Shown in pieces: positions 8,231-16,224 of a stretch of 32,458 nucleotides of DNA; the first letter of the stretch is position 1; the number at the start of each line of letters is the position of its first letter. The notes under the pieces were generated by a model, which saw only the letters and a list, made by a program, of their open reading frames with translations, had not been told where the DNA came from and ran no database searches. A program made the position numbers and the translations under genes. The stretch comes from Verrucomicrobiales bacterium (lineage in GTDB: Bacteria; Verrucomicrobiota; Verrucomicrobiia; Verrucomicrobiales; DEV007), in NCBI GenBank assembly GCA_028281705.1, contig JANQJH010000017.1, forward strand, positions 1 to 32,458. The letters are read 5' to 3'.

Positions 8231-9121
8231 TCAACTACCGTGAATGTGGTCACGCAACGGGGATTGCTCAAGCGATTGAAGCCAGTTATCGGCGCTTGCG
8301 GCATCTTTCCAGGACCACTGAGACAGCGCGAAAGGCAAATAGAATTCTGTAAGTGCTTGATCTTGAGATTCGTGCTGCAGCCAGGTGAGTACCCTTTGGG
8401 GCTCTCGTTGGAGGGCTCGGCCAATGAGAGCCTCGAACTGCGTGTCGTCCACGCTTGCCCGCACACCGAAGGCGCTGCCCTGGGCGATCGCTGCGGCAAA
8501 TCCTCCCGATTCAAAGACGTGCCACATGGATGCCAGTTGCGCCGCACGGGCGATATCGCTCCGAGAATCCTGGGTCAGGGGCTCGAGAAACGCCAGGGGC
8601 GACTCAATCAGACCTGACGTACCAAGAGCGCTCTCCAAGAGATACCCAAGCATGCTGTGACGAGCATCGAGATCGCCGCTCCCGGCGAGCCGGTCCAGCC
8701 ATGCGGTTACCGCATCCGAACTCTCGTGACGAATGACCTCTTCGAACAGAACGGCGGCCAGGCCTTCACGTTCATCGAAGAGCCATTGGGCCTGCGAATC
8801 CAAGATTGCGGCGGCCTCCTCCCGATCTGATTGGGCCACGGCCAAGAAATGGATCGCGCGTTGGCGCGGGGTGAGGTCGTCAAGCGAAGCATGACCACGG
8901 TTTAGCGGCGTGCTTGACGGAGTGAGACTGGCATCTCTCTCATGGTGATCTTCCACGTACTCGGCGTGAGTGGTGTCCGCTACCTGTCGTTGATCTGGCC
9001 TCTGCTTCTCCCGATTGCGCAGAGAACCGACCGAAAACTCGGAAAGCGTGATGTAGATCGAGACGCCCACGAAGGCAGTGAGCGAGATGATGATGGCTCT
9101 GGTGGAAAATGACAGTTTCAT
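8231..9121 (-). CDS. Membrane-anchored protein with degenerate helical repeats
   Basis: A 296-residue protein with one N-terminal membrane segment (about residues 8-26: RAIIISLTAFVGVSIYITL) and a mainly helical extracytoplasmic part. Segments such as LSQWSWKDAASADNWLQSLE near the C-terminus match the W-x-x-x-D-x-x-x-A-x-x-W-L core of the larger repeat proteins at 3282-6562 and 20467-24456, so it is a short, divergent member of that group. The start ATG at 9121 is chosen because the membrane segment begins just after it; upstream codons belong to the preceding terminator and gene. It follows the lactonase-type gene on the same strand after 94 bases that contain a hairpin. Function is unknown. 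Confidence 0.7.
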   Translation of the reverse strand: MKLSFSTRAIIISLTAFVGVSIYITLSEFSVGSLRNREKQRPDQRQVADTTHAEYVEDHHERDASLTPSSTPLNRGHASLDDLTPRQRAIHFLAVAQSDREEAAAILDSQAQWLFDEREGLAAVLFEEVIRHESSDAVTAWLDRLAGSGDLDARHSMLGYLLESALGTSGLIESPLAFLEPLTQDSRSDIARAAQLASMWHVFESGGFAAAIAQGSAFGVRASVDDTQFEALIGRALQREPQRVLTWLQHESQDQALTEFYLPFALSQWSWKDAASADNWLQSLEQSPLRDHIHGS

Positions 9122-9146
9122 GAGAGTGAAGTGTTGGCACTCCAAA

Positions 9147-9175
9147 GGGGAAGCCCTCGCATCGAGAGCTTCCCC
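9147..9175 (-). terminator. Hairpin downstream of the lactonase-type gene
   Basis: Read on the minus strand, GGGGAAGC pairs with GCTTCCCC, continuing inward through a G-T pair and CTCG/CGAG to a 3-base loop: a stem of about 13 pairs. It is followed by only a short T run (TTT). It lies 41 bases after the stop of the gene at 9216, so a factor-independent terminator or an attenuating structure before the next gene is likely. Confidence 0.6.
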
Positions 9176-9215
9176 AGGTGGGGTTGGGGGTTGAGGGAAA
9201 AAGAGGGGAAGGGAG

Positions 9216-10583
9216 TTAGAAGGAAATGATACCTTGTGTGTTCTGCTGCGGTAGAATGTCTTTGATCTCTTGCAGCAATGTGAGGGATCCGCCTTCGTTG
9301 ACTTTGAAGACGCCGACGGTCCCGGCCAACCCGTAGAGCTGGTAGACATACGCACCATCGGAGCTGATATCAAGATCGACCCAGCCGTCGGTGTTGGCGA
9401 AGGCTTCTGCGGGGACGTCCGAGTTCGGGCCATTGCCGGCTGCGGCGACCTGCTCCAACACGGAGATCTCTCCCTCATTGAAGCTGAAGGTAGACAGCGT
9501 GGCCTCCAGGGCATTCGACACCCAGAAGTAATCTTGATCCTTGGAGAACACGAGCCAGCATGCGGTGCGCTCACCATCGGTGAAGCTATCGCCAGTGATG
9601 ACGTCGAGATTGACGGGCACAAGCTGCCGATCGGGATTAATCTCCCAGGTAGACACCGAACCGGTCTGCAATTCAGGGAAGGCTGGCGGGGCGCCGTCAG
9701 GGCGGAACTCACGTGCTTCGGTGACGACCACGAACTGGCGTCCATTCTCCTCCACGATCTCGAAGCCGATACCGGAGGGCAGATTGCGGCCCTCCGCATT
9801 GCCGGGAAGCGTCGAGGTGCCGGTGGACAGGGGTTGCCGCGAGACGCGGCCGAAGCGATTGACGCCGTAGAGCACGATTTCGTCGGTGCTGCCACTCGCA
9901 AGAGCCGACGATCCGGCGTTGATGGAACTCACGACAAGACTGCGTCCGTCTGGAGAGAAACGCACGGCGGAAGGTCGGTTGCCCAGCAGGCGGAAGGTGC
10001 TAACCAGAGGAATAAGCCGGCCTCGGCGGGTCAAGTAATAACCCATGAGACTGCCTTCTTGATCCGGCTCACCGGCGAATTCGCCGTCGGCATCAATGTT
10101 CGTCACGTAGACAATGTTTCCGTAAACGGCGATGCTGTTCGGACCGACACCAAAGGTGAAGGCTTCACTTGTGCGAGTGAGGCTGTGGTCACGGTTGATG
10201 CGAAAGGCGGTTAGCGTGCTGCTGCCGGCATTGACCGCGAGCAGGTAACGTTCGTCCGGACTGTGTTCGAGGGCGTACGCCGAGATGAGAGGGTCGAGTC
10301 CTTCACCACCGTCGAAGGCGGCGCCTTCACCGCCGGTGGCGAACGAACCGATCAATGATAGGGTGCCGTCTTCGCGGCGTCCGTAAGCGACCACGGTGTT
10401 GGCGGCCTCGCCATTTGCCATGGCATAAACAGCGCCCTCGAAGTTGCGGTCGGTGCGTGTGGCGCCGAAGTCTGCCAGCAGTCTGAGGAAGGCATCATTG
10501 GATGCCTGAGCGTGTGAGAGTGCGGGGATCGCGAGGTTGCCAGTTAGCGCAAGGAGGAGGGCTAGACGCGTTGATTTTTTCAT
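9216..10583 (-). CDS. Exported lactonase-type beta-propeller protein
   Basis: This 455-residue protein has a clear signal peptide (MKKSTRLALLLALTGNLAIP, cleavage likely near SHA-QA). The rest is a seven-bladed-propeller-like sequence of the lactonase/6-phosphogluconolactonase type (PF10282-like): repeated strands such as VVAYGRREDGTLSLIGSF, LEHSPDERYLLAVNAGSSTL, SAVRFSPDGRSLVVSSI, YFWVSNALEATLSTFSF and VGVFKVNEGGSLTLLQEI. Cytoplasmic members hydrolyse 6-phosphogluconolactone; exported members mostly have unknown activity. Enzymatic activity is therefore uncertain. It may be co-transcribed with the membrane protein at 8231-9121. It is divergent from the small gene at 10881, sharing a 297-base upstream region. 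Confidence 0.8.
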   Translation of the reverse strand: MKKSTRLALLLALTGNLAIPALSHAQASNDAFLRLLADFGATRTDRNFEGAVYAMANGEAANTVVAYGRREDGTLSLIGSFATGGEGAAFDGGEGLDPLISAYALEHSPDERYLLAVNAGSSTLTAFRINRDHSLTRTSEAFTFGVGPNSIAVYGNIVYVTNIDADGEFAGEPDQEGSLMGYYLTRRGRLIPLVSTFRLLGNRPSAVRFSPDGRSLVVSSINAGSSALASGSTDEIVLYGVNRFGRVSRQPLSTGTSTLPGNAEGRNLPSGIGFEIVEENGRQFVVVTEAREFRPDGAPPAFPELQTGSVSTWEINPDRQLVPVNLDVITGDSFTDGERTACWLVFSKDQDYFWVSNALEATLSTFSFNEGEISVLEQVAAAGNGPNSDVPAEAFANTDGWVDLDISSDGAYVYQLYGLAGTVGVFKVNEGGSLTLLQEIKDILPQQNTQGIISF

Positions 10584-10880
10584 GGAAGTGGGGGTTGGAG
10601 TATTTGGTTTTAGTTAGCTAAGTTTGGGGTATCGCTAGAACTGTTTTGTTTTGGTGTCAGCGACGCCAAGGTGAACCCGAAGTTTCCGAGTTATTCCAAA
10701 TTAACCTGGTTTGCTCAGAGCCTGGCCTGAGGATTGCCAAGGAGCTGTTCCTGGATGCATGTTCATCCTGTTGGGCGCGTCGATTGGACTAACAATGCTG
10801 TCGTGCGTTGAGGATCATGTTCCGGAGCTCTCTTTGGGGAATAAAACGAGCCCTTGGGTGTCCCGTCACTGCAGACCCAC
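10584..10880. other. Divergent intergenic region
   Basis: About 300 bases separate the minus-strand lactonase-type gene from the plus-strand anti-sigma/ECF cluster. Promoters for both sides should lie here, but I could not identify a convincing -35/-10 pair, an operator or a terminator. Confidence 0.5.
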
Positions 10881-11117
10881 ATGATGATTGATACACCGGA
10901 GATCCTGGATGCCTTTCGGCATGACATTCCCTTGAGCGAATCTCAGCTCCACGGGGTCTTGGATTTCGTCTGGAATAATCCCGAACTCAAAGAGTCCTTT
11001 CTTCGAGAGCGCGCCTGGGATCGCATGTTGGCGGATGCCTTCGCGGAGATCTCTGTCCCGCCAAGGCTGAATGCCCAGATCCTGCAGAACTACGCGAAGA
11101 CACGCCCGCATGACTAG
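10881..11117 (+). CDS. Small protein resembling the N-terminal domain of the downstream anti-sigma-like protein
   Basis: A 78-residue soluble, acidic, helical protein starting at ATG 10881 (alternative starts are GTG 10859 and TTG 10854). Its core (WNNPELKESFLRERAWDRML, then EISVPPRLNAQILQNYAKTR) aligns with residues about 30-75 of the membrane protein at 11703-12509 (DKHSDVAEWFECEKARDEDF, then EIEIPEGLEESILRFANRE). It thus looks like a free copy of the cytoplasmic, presumably sigma-binding, domain without a membrane anchor. Its last codons overlap the start of the ECF gene (ATG at 11110, stop at 11115-11117), which suggests translational coupling. A role as a soluble anti-sigma or accessory regulator is inference. 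Confidence 0.65.
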   Translation: MMIDTPEILDAFRHDIPLSESQLHGVLDFVWNNPELKESFLRERAWDRMLADAFAEISVPPRLNAQILQNYAKTRPHD

Positions 11118-11676
11118 TACCACTCATCCAACAACAATTGATACCGGGCTTCTAGTCCGCCCAACCAACACCCAGACGATGGCAGAATCGAATGTGGAAT
11201 TCGAGCGGGTTGTTTCCGCCTACTATCAGGACCTCTATAGGTTCGCTTACAGCCTTGCAGGGAACGAGGCGGATGCAGTCGACCTCACTCAGCAAGCCTT
11301 CTACCGCTACGCGCGGAAAGGAGACACGATTCGCGACGTCTCCAAGACCAAGAGCTGGCTCTTTCGCACGCTGAAGAATGAGTTTCTCAATCAAGCGCGA
11401 CGTCAGCAACGGTTTCAGCACGTCGAAATTGACGATGCTGAAAGCGAACTTCCACAGGAGGAGGCGCAGCCAGGTCGGAGCATCGACCAGAAAATGGCGC
11501 TCCACGCCTTGAACCAGGTCGATGAGAACTATCGAGTTGCCGTGGCGTTGTTCTACATGAGGGGACTCGCCTACCGCGAGATCGCCGATGTGCTGGAGGT
11601 GCCCATCGGGACCGTGATGTCCCGCATTTCCCGTGGCAAAGCCCAGCTCAAGCAGGCGCTGGGCGATCAATGTTAA
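11110..11676 (+). CDS. ECF RNA polymerase sigma factor
   Basis: A 188-residue ECF sigma factor. Region 2 is visible as VVSAYYQDLYRFAYSLAGN, EADAVDLTQQAFYRYARKG and SKTKSWLFRTLKNEFLNQAR; region 4 as ALNQVDENYRVAVALFYMRG, LAYREIADVLEVPIGTVMSR and ISRGKAQLKQAL, which contains the helix-turn-helix. The ATG at 11110 overlaps the upstream small gene by 8 bases; an internal ATG at 11179 just before the first helix is an alternative. The membrane protein that follows is the likely anti-sigma factor. The group to which the ECF belongs and its target promoters cannot be told from the window. Confidence 0.92.
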   Translation: MTSTTHPTTIDTGLLVRPTNTQTMAESNVEFERVVSAYYQDLYRFAYSLAGNEADAVDLTQQAFYRYARKGDTIRDVSKTKSWLFRTLKNEFLNQARRQQRFQHVEIDDAESELPQEEAQPGRSIDQKMALHALNQVDENYRVAVALFYMRGLAYREIADVLEVPIGTVMSRISRGKAQLKQALGDQC

Positions 11677-11702
11677 CCCTCTTACCGGCCCCAATCACCA
11701 CC

Positions 11703-12509
11703 ATGACGAAAGATCACATGAAGGCGACCCTCGCTTGCTACCGAGAGCACAGTGTGGACGAAAATTTCCCCCACTTTCGAGAAGCACTTGCGCAACTCGA
11801 CAAGCATTCCGACGTGGCAGAATGGTTCGAATGCGAGAAAGCCAGAGACGAGGATTTCAGTGGAGCCTTGAATGAGATTGAGATCCCCGAGGGGCTCGAG
11901 GAATCCATCCTACGCTTTGCCAACCGCGAAGAATCCGATGGCGTCGAAAGTGGCCGGGTGATTCGGCCTGCCCTTGCCATGTGGAAGCGCACCGCCTGGA
12001 TGTCTGCAGCGGCATTGATCATCGTTGCGGCGTCGCTAGTGAAGTACTTTGCCTTCCCTCCTCCGGTCGTTTTTGATCGAACCGAGTTCAGTCACGTAGA
12101 CGCATTTCGCGAAGATATGGGATATTTTGCCAGTCAACGCTTTGTGCTCGATCACACAACCAAGGATCTTTCGAATGCCAAAATGTGGCTGGAGGAACGC
12201 GGCCACCCTGTGTATGCGAAGACGCCGGACGCCATCGTCAATTACCGTGGTATGGGTTGCAAATCCTTTCAGTGGGGCGATCACCACGTGAGTCTGGTTT
12301 GCTTCGAGAAGGATAACAAAGAGCTCGTCCATCTCTTTGTCATCGAGCGGGAGGGTCTTGACGGGTCCATTCACGAGGCGGAGGATCTTTCTCGAATGTT
12401 AGTCAAACACGAGCGCGAAACCGGCGGGTGGTACGACGATGAGCATGTTTACGTGCTCGTGGGTTCGGAACCAGGCGTCGAAATTGGCGAAATCCTCCGG
12501 GAAATATAG
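11703..12509 (+). CDS. Membrane anti-sigma-like protein
   Basis: A 268-residue protein (279 if ATG 11670, which overlaps the sigma stop, is used). It has a cytoplasmic N-terminal helical domain of about 90 residues, one membrane segment (about residues 96-117: WMSAAALIIVAASLVKYFAF) and a C-terminal domain outside the cytoplasm. This topology and its place directly after an ECF gene indicate an anti-sigma factor. The N-terminal domain has no HxxxCxxC motif, so it is not of the zinc-binding type. The outer domain contains GMGCKSFQWGDHHVSLVCFE, with two cysteines and a pattern seen in outer domains of other anti-sigma proteins. The two cysteines could be redox-responsive (inference). The next gene is the UxxU protein. 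Confidence 0.8.
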   Translation: MTKDHMKATLACYREHSVDENFPHFREALAQLDKHSDVAEWFECEKARDEDFSGALNEIEIPEGLEESILRFANREESDGVESGRVIRPALAMWKRTAWMSAAALIIVAASLVKYFAFPPPVVFDRTEFSHVDAFREDMGYFASQRFVLDHTTKDLSNAKMWLEERGHPVYAKTPDAIVNYRGMGCKSFQWGDHHVSLVCFEKDNKELVHLFVIEREGLDGSIHEAEDLSRMLVKHERETGGWYDDEHVYVLVGSEPGVEIGEILREI

Positions 12510-12575
12510 TTAGCCGTTTCAATACGGAATAAGATCATCCCGCGAGTGTCCTCTCAGTGTGACCTCACCAAGACA

Positions 12576-13619
12576 ATGAAATTGAAATGCTTTCTCAATA
12601 CGGTCCTTGCAACGCTTGCTCTCACAACGGCCGTTTCTGCCCAAGAACTTCCAGTCGGCTCAACCGCAAGAAATGTAGAGTTTGCGCTCTTTGAGAGCGG
12701 GCTTATGAATTCACAGTTGAGCAACTTCTCCGGACAGATCATCGCGCTCTATTACTACACGCCCTGGTGACCGGTCTGAGGAACAGCTGGCCGCCAGTTT
12801 GGCGGCGAAATTGCAGAATACTATCAGGAGGCTTCCCGTGGAACCAATGTGTCTCGCAATGATCAAAGCGTGCCTATTACCTTCATTGCGTTGGGAATTG
12901 AGCCAAATGGGTTCGATTCTAGTGTCGCCAGCTTTGCGGAGAATATCAGCTTCAATCATGCCGGTCTCGACTTAGTCGATGATGGGGGTAGGCGATCTCA
13001 GATTCGCAATGGTTTCGCACACTTTTCCGGTGAGCCTGCGGAGAGAACTCCGGGCCAAGTAAGCATCAACGAACGGCGCCGCTTTGTCATTCTCGACGGT
13101 CAACCTGGACCGAATCAATGGGAAGTGCTCTACATTGCGAACGACTTCTCACGGCGGGATACTGAGAGTGTCAGAGCCATCATCGACGCCGTGTCACCTT
13201 CGGGCGATGGGGGCAATTCCACACCGGCGCCGGATCTCTCGATGCTGGACAGTGACGACGATGGATTGAACGATGCCTTCGAATTGAGTCACGGATTGGA
13301 TCCCGAGGACGCTTCCGATCGAGACGGAGACGCCGATGGTGATGGCCTGTCAAACATTCAGGAATTCCTCGCCGGGACCTCGCCGAGCGATCCGGAATCG
13401 AGACTAACAATAACCGATGTGCGGGCTTCAGATGCGGAAATTGGCCTGCGTTGGGAAAGCGTTCCCGGTGTCACCTATCAAGTGGAGGCGGCTGAGAACT
13501 TGGATGCAGAGGTGTGGGACATCGCAATGAATGTCGTCGCCGAGGGAGAGCGCGCGGAAGCTGTCCTTGATCGCGATTCGAGGCAGTTCTTTAGAGTCCG
13601 TGTTGTGGATCCAGACTGA
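12576..13619 (+). CDS. Exported thioredoxin-like selenoprotein with a UxxU motif (two in-frame TGA codons)
   Basis: Read through TGA at 12768-12770 and 12777-12779, the frame gives 347 residues. A signal peptide (residues 1-22, ending VSA) is followed by a redoxin domain: VGSTARNVEFALFESG, LSNFSGQIIALYYYTPW, then U65-P-V-U68, GTAGRQFGGEIAEYYQEA, VPITFIALGIEPNG and QWEVLYIAN. Thioredoxin-like proteins have W-C-x-x-C exactly here, so both cysteines are replaced by probable selenocysteines. No frameshift occurs and similarity continues downstream. Residues about 224-272 are acidic type-3 repeats (DSDDDGLNDAFELSHGLDP; DRDGDADGDGLSNIQEF), then a C-terminal beta module ending FFRVRVVDPD. A hairpin at 12790-12806 is a candidate SECIS. 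Without recoding, translation would end after 64 residues. The product should be a secreted thiol/selenol oxidoreductase. The alternative is a pseudogene with two nonsense mutations. Confidence 0.85.
12790..12806 (+). promoter_or_regulatory. Candidate bacterial SECIS hairpin for both TGA codons
   Basis: GCCGCC (12790-12795) pairs perfectly with GGCGGC (12801-12806) around the 5-base loop AGTTT. The loop begins 16 bases after the second TGA and 25 bases after the first. Described bacterial SECIS elements have a short stem-loop inside the coding sequence roughly 16-37 bases after the UGA, with a G among the first two loop bases; all these points hold. One hairpin may serve both codons. Confidence 0.7.
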
Positions 13620-13729
13620 TTTTGGGGTGGGTTTTTAAGGCGGATTCCCACGGCGGTCGCACGGGGCGGATTGAAGAGCTTTTTGTCTAGCAAGTAGGCC
13701 TTGCGTTGTGGCAGAACTGCAAGAGGATC

Positions 13730-16147
13730 ATGCAAAGACAACCCCGACGCATCGCCTTATTTGTCCTCATCGCGCTTGCGAGTTCTCTAGCGACGTCGTT
13801 TGCTGAGGGAGAGGGCAGGCCAAACATCATCTTGATCATGGCCGACGACATCGGCGTTGAAGGGATCGGTTGTTACGGTGGAACGAGCTACAAGACGCCT
13901 GCCCTTGATCGGTTGGCCGCGCAGGGGATCCGGTTCACCCATGCGTACGCCCAGCCGCTCTGCACGAATACGCGCGTCCAGTTGATGACCGGCTTGTATA
14001 ACAACCGGAATTGGCGCTATTTTGGAACACTGGATCCGAAAGCGAAGACGATCGGGCACTACATGCAGGATGCGGGGTACCGCACCTGCATCGCGGGCAA
14101 ATGGCAGTTGCAGAGTTACGATCCGCCAAGCTATCCCGGCGCCCACTTGCGTCGTGGCAAGGGGATGAAGGTCTCTGATGCGGGGTTCGATGAGTACAGC
14201 TTGTTTCATTCGTGGCACACGGAGGACAAGGGCTCACGATTTGCCGATCCGACCATCTATGAGAACGGCGAGCTCTTACAAGAACTCAAAGGGAAGTACG
14301 GGCCAGACCATTGGGTCGAATTCATCAACGAGTTCATCAGTCGAGAGAAGGACGATGACCAACCCTTCTTCGTATACTACGCGATGGCACTACCCCACCG
14401 CCCGTTCGTGCCCACGCCGGACAGCGCCGATTGGTTAGACGAGGCGGCGCATGCAACTGAGGACCCACGTCATTTCCCGGACATGGTGGAGTACATGGAC
14501 AAGTGCGTCGGTCGTGTCGTTCGGCACGTCGACGACCTGGGGCTTGGTGACAACACCTTGGTGATTTTCTATAGTGACAACGGCACCCACCGGAAGATCA
14601 CTTCGGAGACAAAGACTGGCCCGGTGATCGGCGGCAAGGGGCGCACCACGGATGCGGGGACGCATGTGCCCCTGATGGCTCGATGGACGGGGAAGATCGA
14701 GGTGGGGCTCAACGAGAACCTTGTGGATTCGACCGATTTCTTACCGACGGTCATGGAAGCAGCGAGGCGACCGATTCCCGGCGAGGCAAACCTCGACGGG
14801 ATCAGCTTCTATCGTCAGTTGTTAGGCGAGTCGGATCGCGTTCGCCCATGGGTGTTCTGTCACTACGATCCGCGTCCAGGATGGGATAAGGATCAGTTCA
14901 GGAAGATACGTTTCGCGCGGGGCAGGCGGTACAAGCTCTACGGCGACGGAAAGCTCTACGACGTTCCGAATGACAAACTGGAACAGCGACCGATCCTCGC
15001 CTCCGCCGCCTCTGTAGAGACACGGCAGGTACGCCAGCGGCTGGCTGAGGTGCCGAAGGCGATGCCTAACCCAGACCCGGCGCCGCGGGATGGCGATCCT
15101 AACGAATCCGAGCAACGATTGTATTTGGCTGCGGGCGGCCAACTCTCCGTCTATGAAGTCAATAAGGAGAGTGGCGAACTGTCTCTTCTTCAGGAACTTC
15201 CACTCGACGGCGCAGGGCCGTTCACCTTTGCTCCGAATCGCAAGTTGATGTACGCCGTGGCCAAGACATCGGGATCGCCCGCGATTGCGTCGCTGAATAT
15301 TGGGGAGGGCGGCAAGCTCGAGCTTGTCTATCAGGCGAAGGTCAAATCCCAGCCCGGCTATCTGATGACGGACAACAACGGCGAGTTCCTGGCGGGAAAC
15401 CACTATGGGCCGGGCAAGGCGACCATCTGGAAAATCGACCCGATTTACCGCGGTGTTGCCACTCAAGAGTTGGCGCTCGAAACGAAGGCGCACAGTGCGG
15501 TCTTCTCACCGGACAATCACTGGCTACTCGTCCCGGCGACGGGACCCAATAAGGTCTTTGTCAACCACTTCACGGCGCAGGTTGGGACCTCCGAACCTAA
15601 CGATCCACCCTTCGTCAGTGGTCCCACGGGCGAAGACGAGGCTCGGCAACCGCGGCACCTGATCTTCCATCCCAACCTGTCCATCGCCTACACGACTAAC
15701 GAGCGCGAAGAGCCCGGCGTGGGCGTTTGGCAATGGGATACGGAAAGAGGGACCCTGACGCCCATGCAGAATATCGTGACTCAACCAAAGGGCTTCGATG
15801 GCAGCATCACCACGGCCGACCTTCACATGACTCCGGATGCCCGATTCTTGTACGTGTCCAATCGAGACATTTCCCAACGTGGCTCGCCTGCCGGGGAAGA
15901 CAGCATCGTTGGTTTTGGCGTCGATCCTCAGACAGGACACTTGAAGTTGCTTGGGCACTACCCATGTGAGCGCGTTCCCAGATCATTCACCATCGATAAG
16001 CTGGGCAAGTTTTTGTACGTTGCCGGTCAGGGCGATGCCCGGCTGGGTGCGTATCGGATCGAGGAGTCCGGTGCCCTGAAGAAGATCAAGCAGTATGAGG
16101 TGGGCAAAGGCCCAATCTGGATTGAAACGCTGTCGATTCTTGAGTGA
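13730..16147 (+). CDS. Exported sulfatase fused to a lactonase-type beta-propeller
   Basis: An 805-residue protein with a signal peptide (about residues 1-26). Residues about 30-440 form an arylsulfatase-type (S1 family) domain: metal-binding PNIILIMADD (D39, D40), active-site segment LCTNTRVQLMTG (C78), AGKWQLQSY, DNTLVIFYSDNGTH and the following G-K-G-R segment. The active-site box is C-T-N-T-R, so the usual proline or alanine of C-x-P/A-x-R is replaced by asparagine. Residues about 465-805 are a propeller like 6-phosphogluconolactonase (PF10282-like): EQRLYLAAGGQLSVYEV, FHPNLSIAYTTNE, TTADLHMTPDARFLYVSNR and GKFLYVAGQGDARLGAYRI. The ATG at 13730, preceded by AAGAGG, is preferred over TTG 13706. 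Sulfate removal from a polysaccharide or small molecule is likely; the role of the propeller is unknown. Confidence 0.88.
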   Translation: MQRQPRRIALFVLIALASSLATSFAEGEGRPNIILIMADDIGVEGIGCYGGTSYKTPALDRLAAQGIRFTHAYAQPLCTNTRVQLMTGLYNNRNWRYFGTLDPKAKTIGHYMQDAGYRTCIAGKWQLQSYDPPSYPGAHLRRGKGMKVSDAGFDEYSLFHSWHTEDKGSRFADPTIYENGELLQELKGKYGPDHWVEFINEFISREKDDDQPFFVYYAMALPHRPFVPTPDSADWLDEAAHATEDPRHFPDMVEYMDKCVGRVVRHVDDLGLGDNTLVIFYSDNGTHRKITSETKTGPVIGGKGRTTDAGTHVPLMARWTGKIEVGLNENLVDSTDFLPTVMEAARRPIPGEANLDGISFYRQLLGESDRVRPWVFCHYDPRPGWDKDQFRKIRFARGRRYKLYGDGKLYDVPNDKLEQRPILASAASVETRQVRQRLAEVPKAMPNPDPAPRDGDPNESEQRLYLAAGGQLSVYEVNKESGELSLLQELPLDGAGPFTFAPNRKLMYAVAKTSGSPAIASLNIGEGGKLELVYQAKVKSQPGYLMTDNNGEFLAGNHYGPGKATIWKIDPIYRGVATQELALETKAHSAVFSPDNHWLLVPATGPNKVFVNHFTAQVGTSEPNDPPFVSGPTGEDEARQPRHLIFHPNLSIAYTTNEREEPGVGVWQWDTERGTLTPMQNIVTQPKGFDGSITTADLHMTPDARFLYVSNRDISQRGSPAGEDSIVGFGVDPQTGHLKLLGHYPCERVPRSFTIDKLGKFLYVAGQGDARLGAYRIEESGALKKIKQYEVGKGPIWIETLSILE

Positions 16148-16224
16148 GCGGGGATCAAGAACGACACCTCCGGGGAGAACTGGTGGTTTAATGACAGGGT
16201 GAGTACATCGGGAGAACGTTCCTT

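Noticed and set aside
8231..9901. Long 556-codon reading of the membrane protein gene
   Set aside because: Upstream of ATG 9121 it runs through a terminator hairpin and out of frame through the lactonase-type gene; the signal/membrane segment begins at 9121.
12576..13619. Reading this locus as a pseudogene or as two genes (12576-12770 and 12849-13619)
   Set aside because: Both breaks are TGA, in frame, and sit at the two cysteine positions of the thioredoxin motif; the frame is open on each side and a SECIS-like hairpin follows. A start at GTG 12849 would delete the active site.
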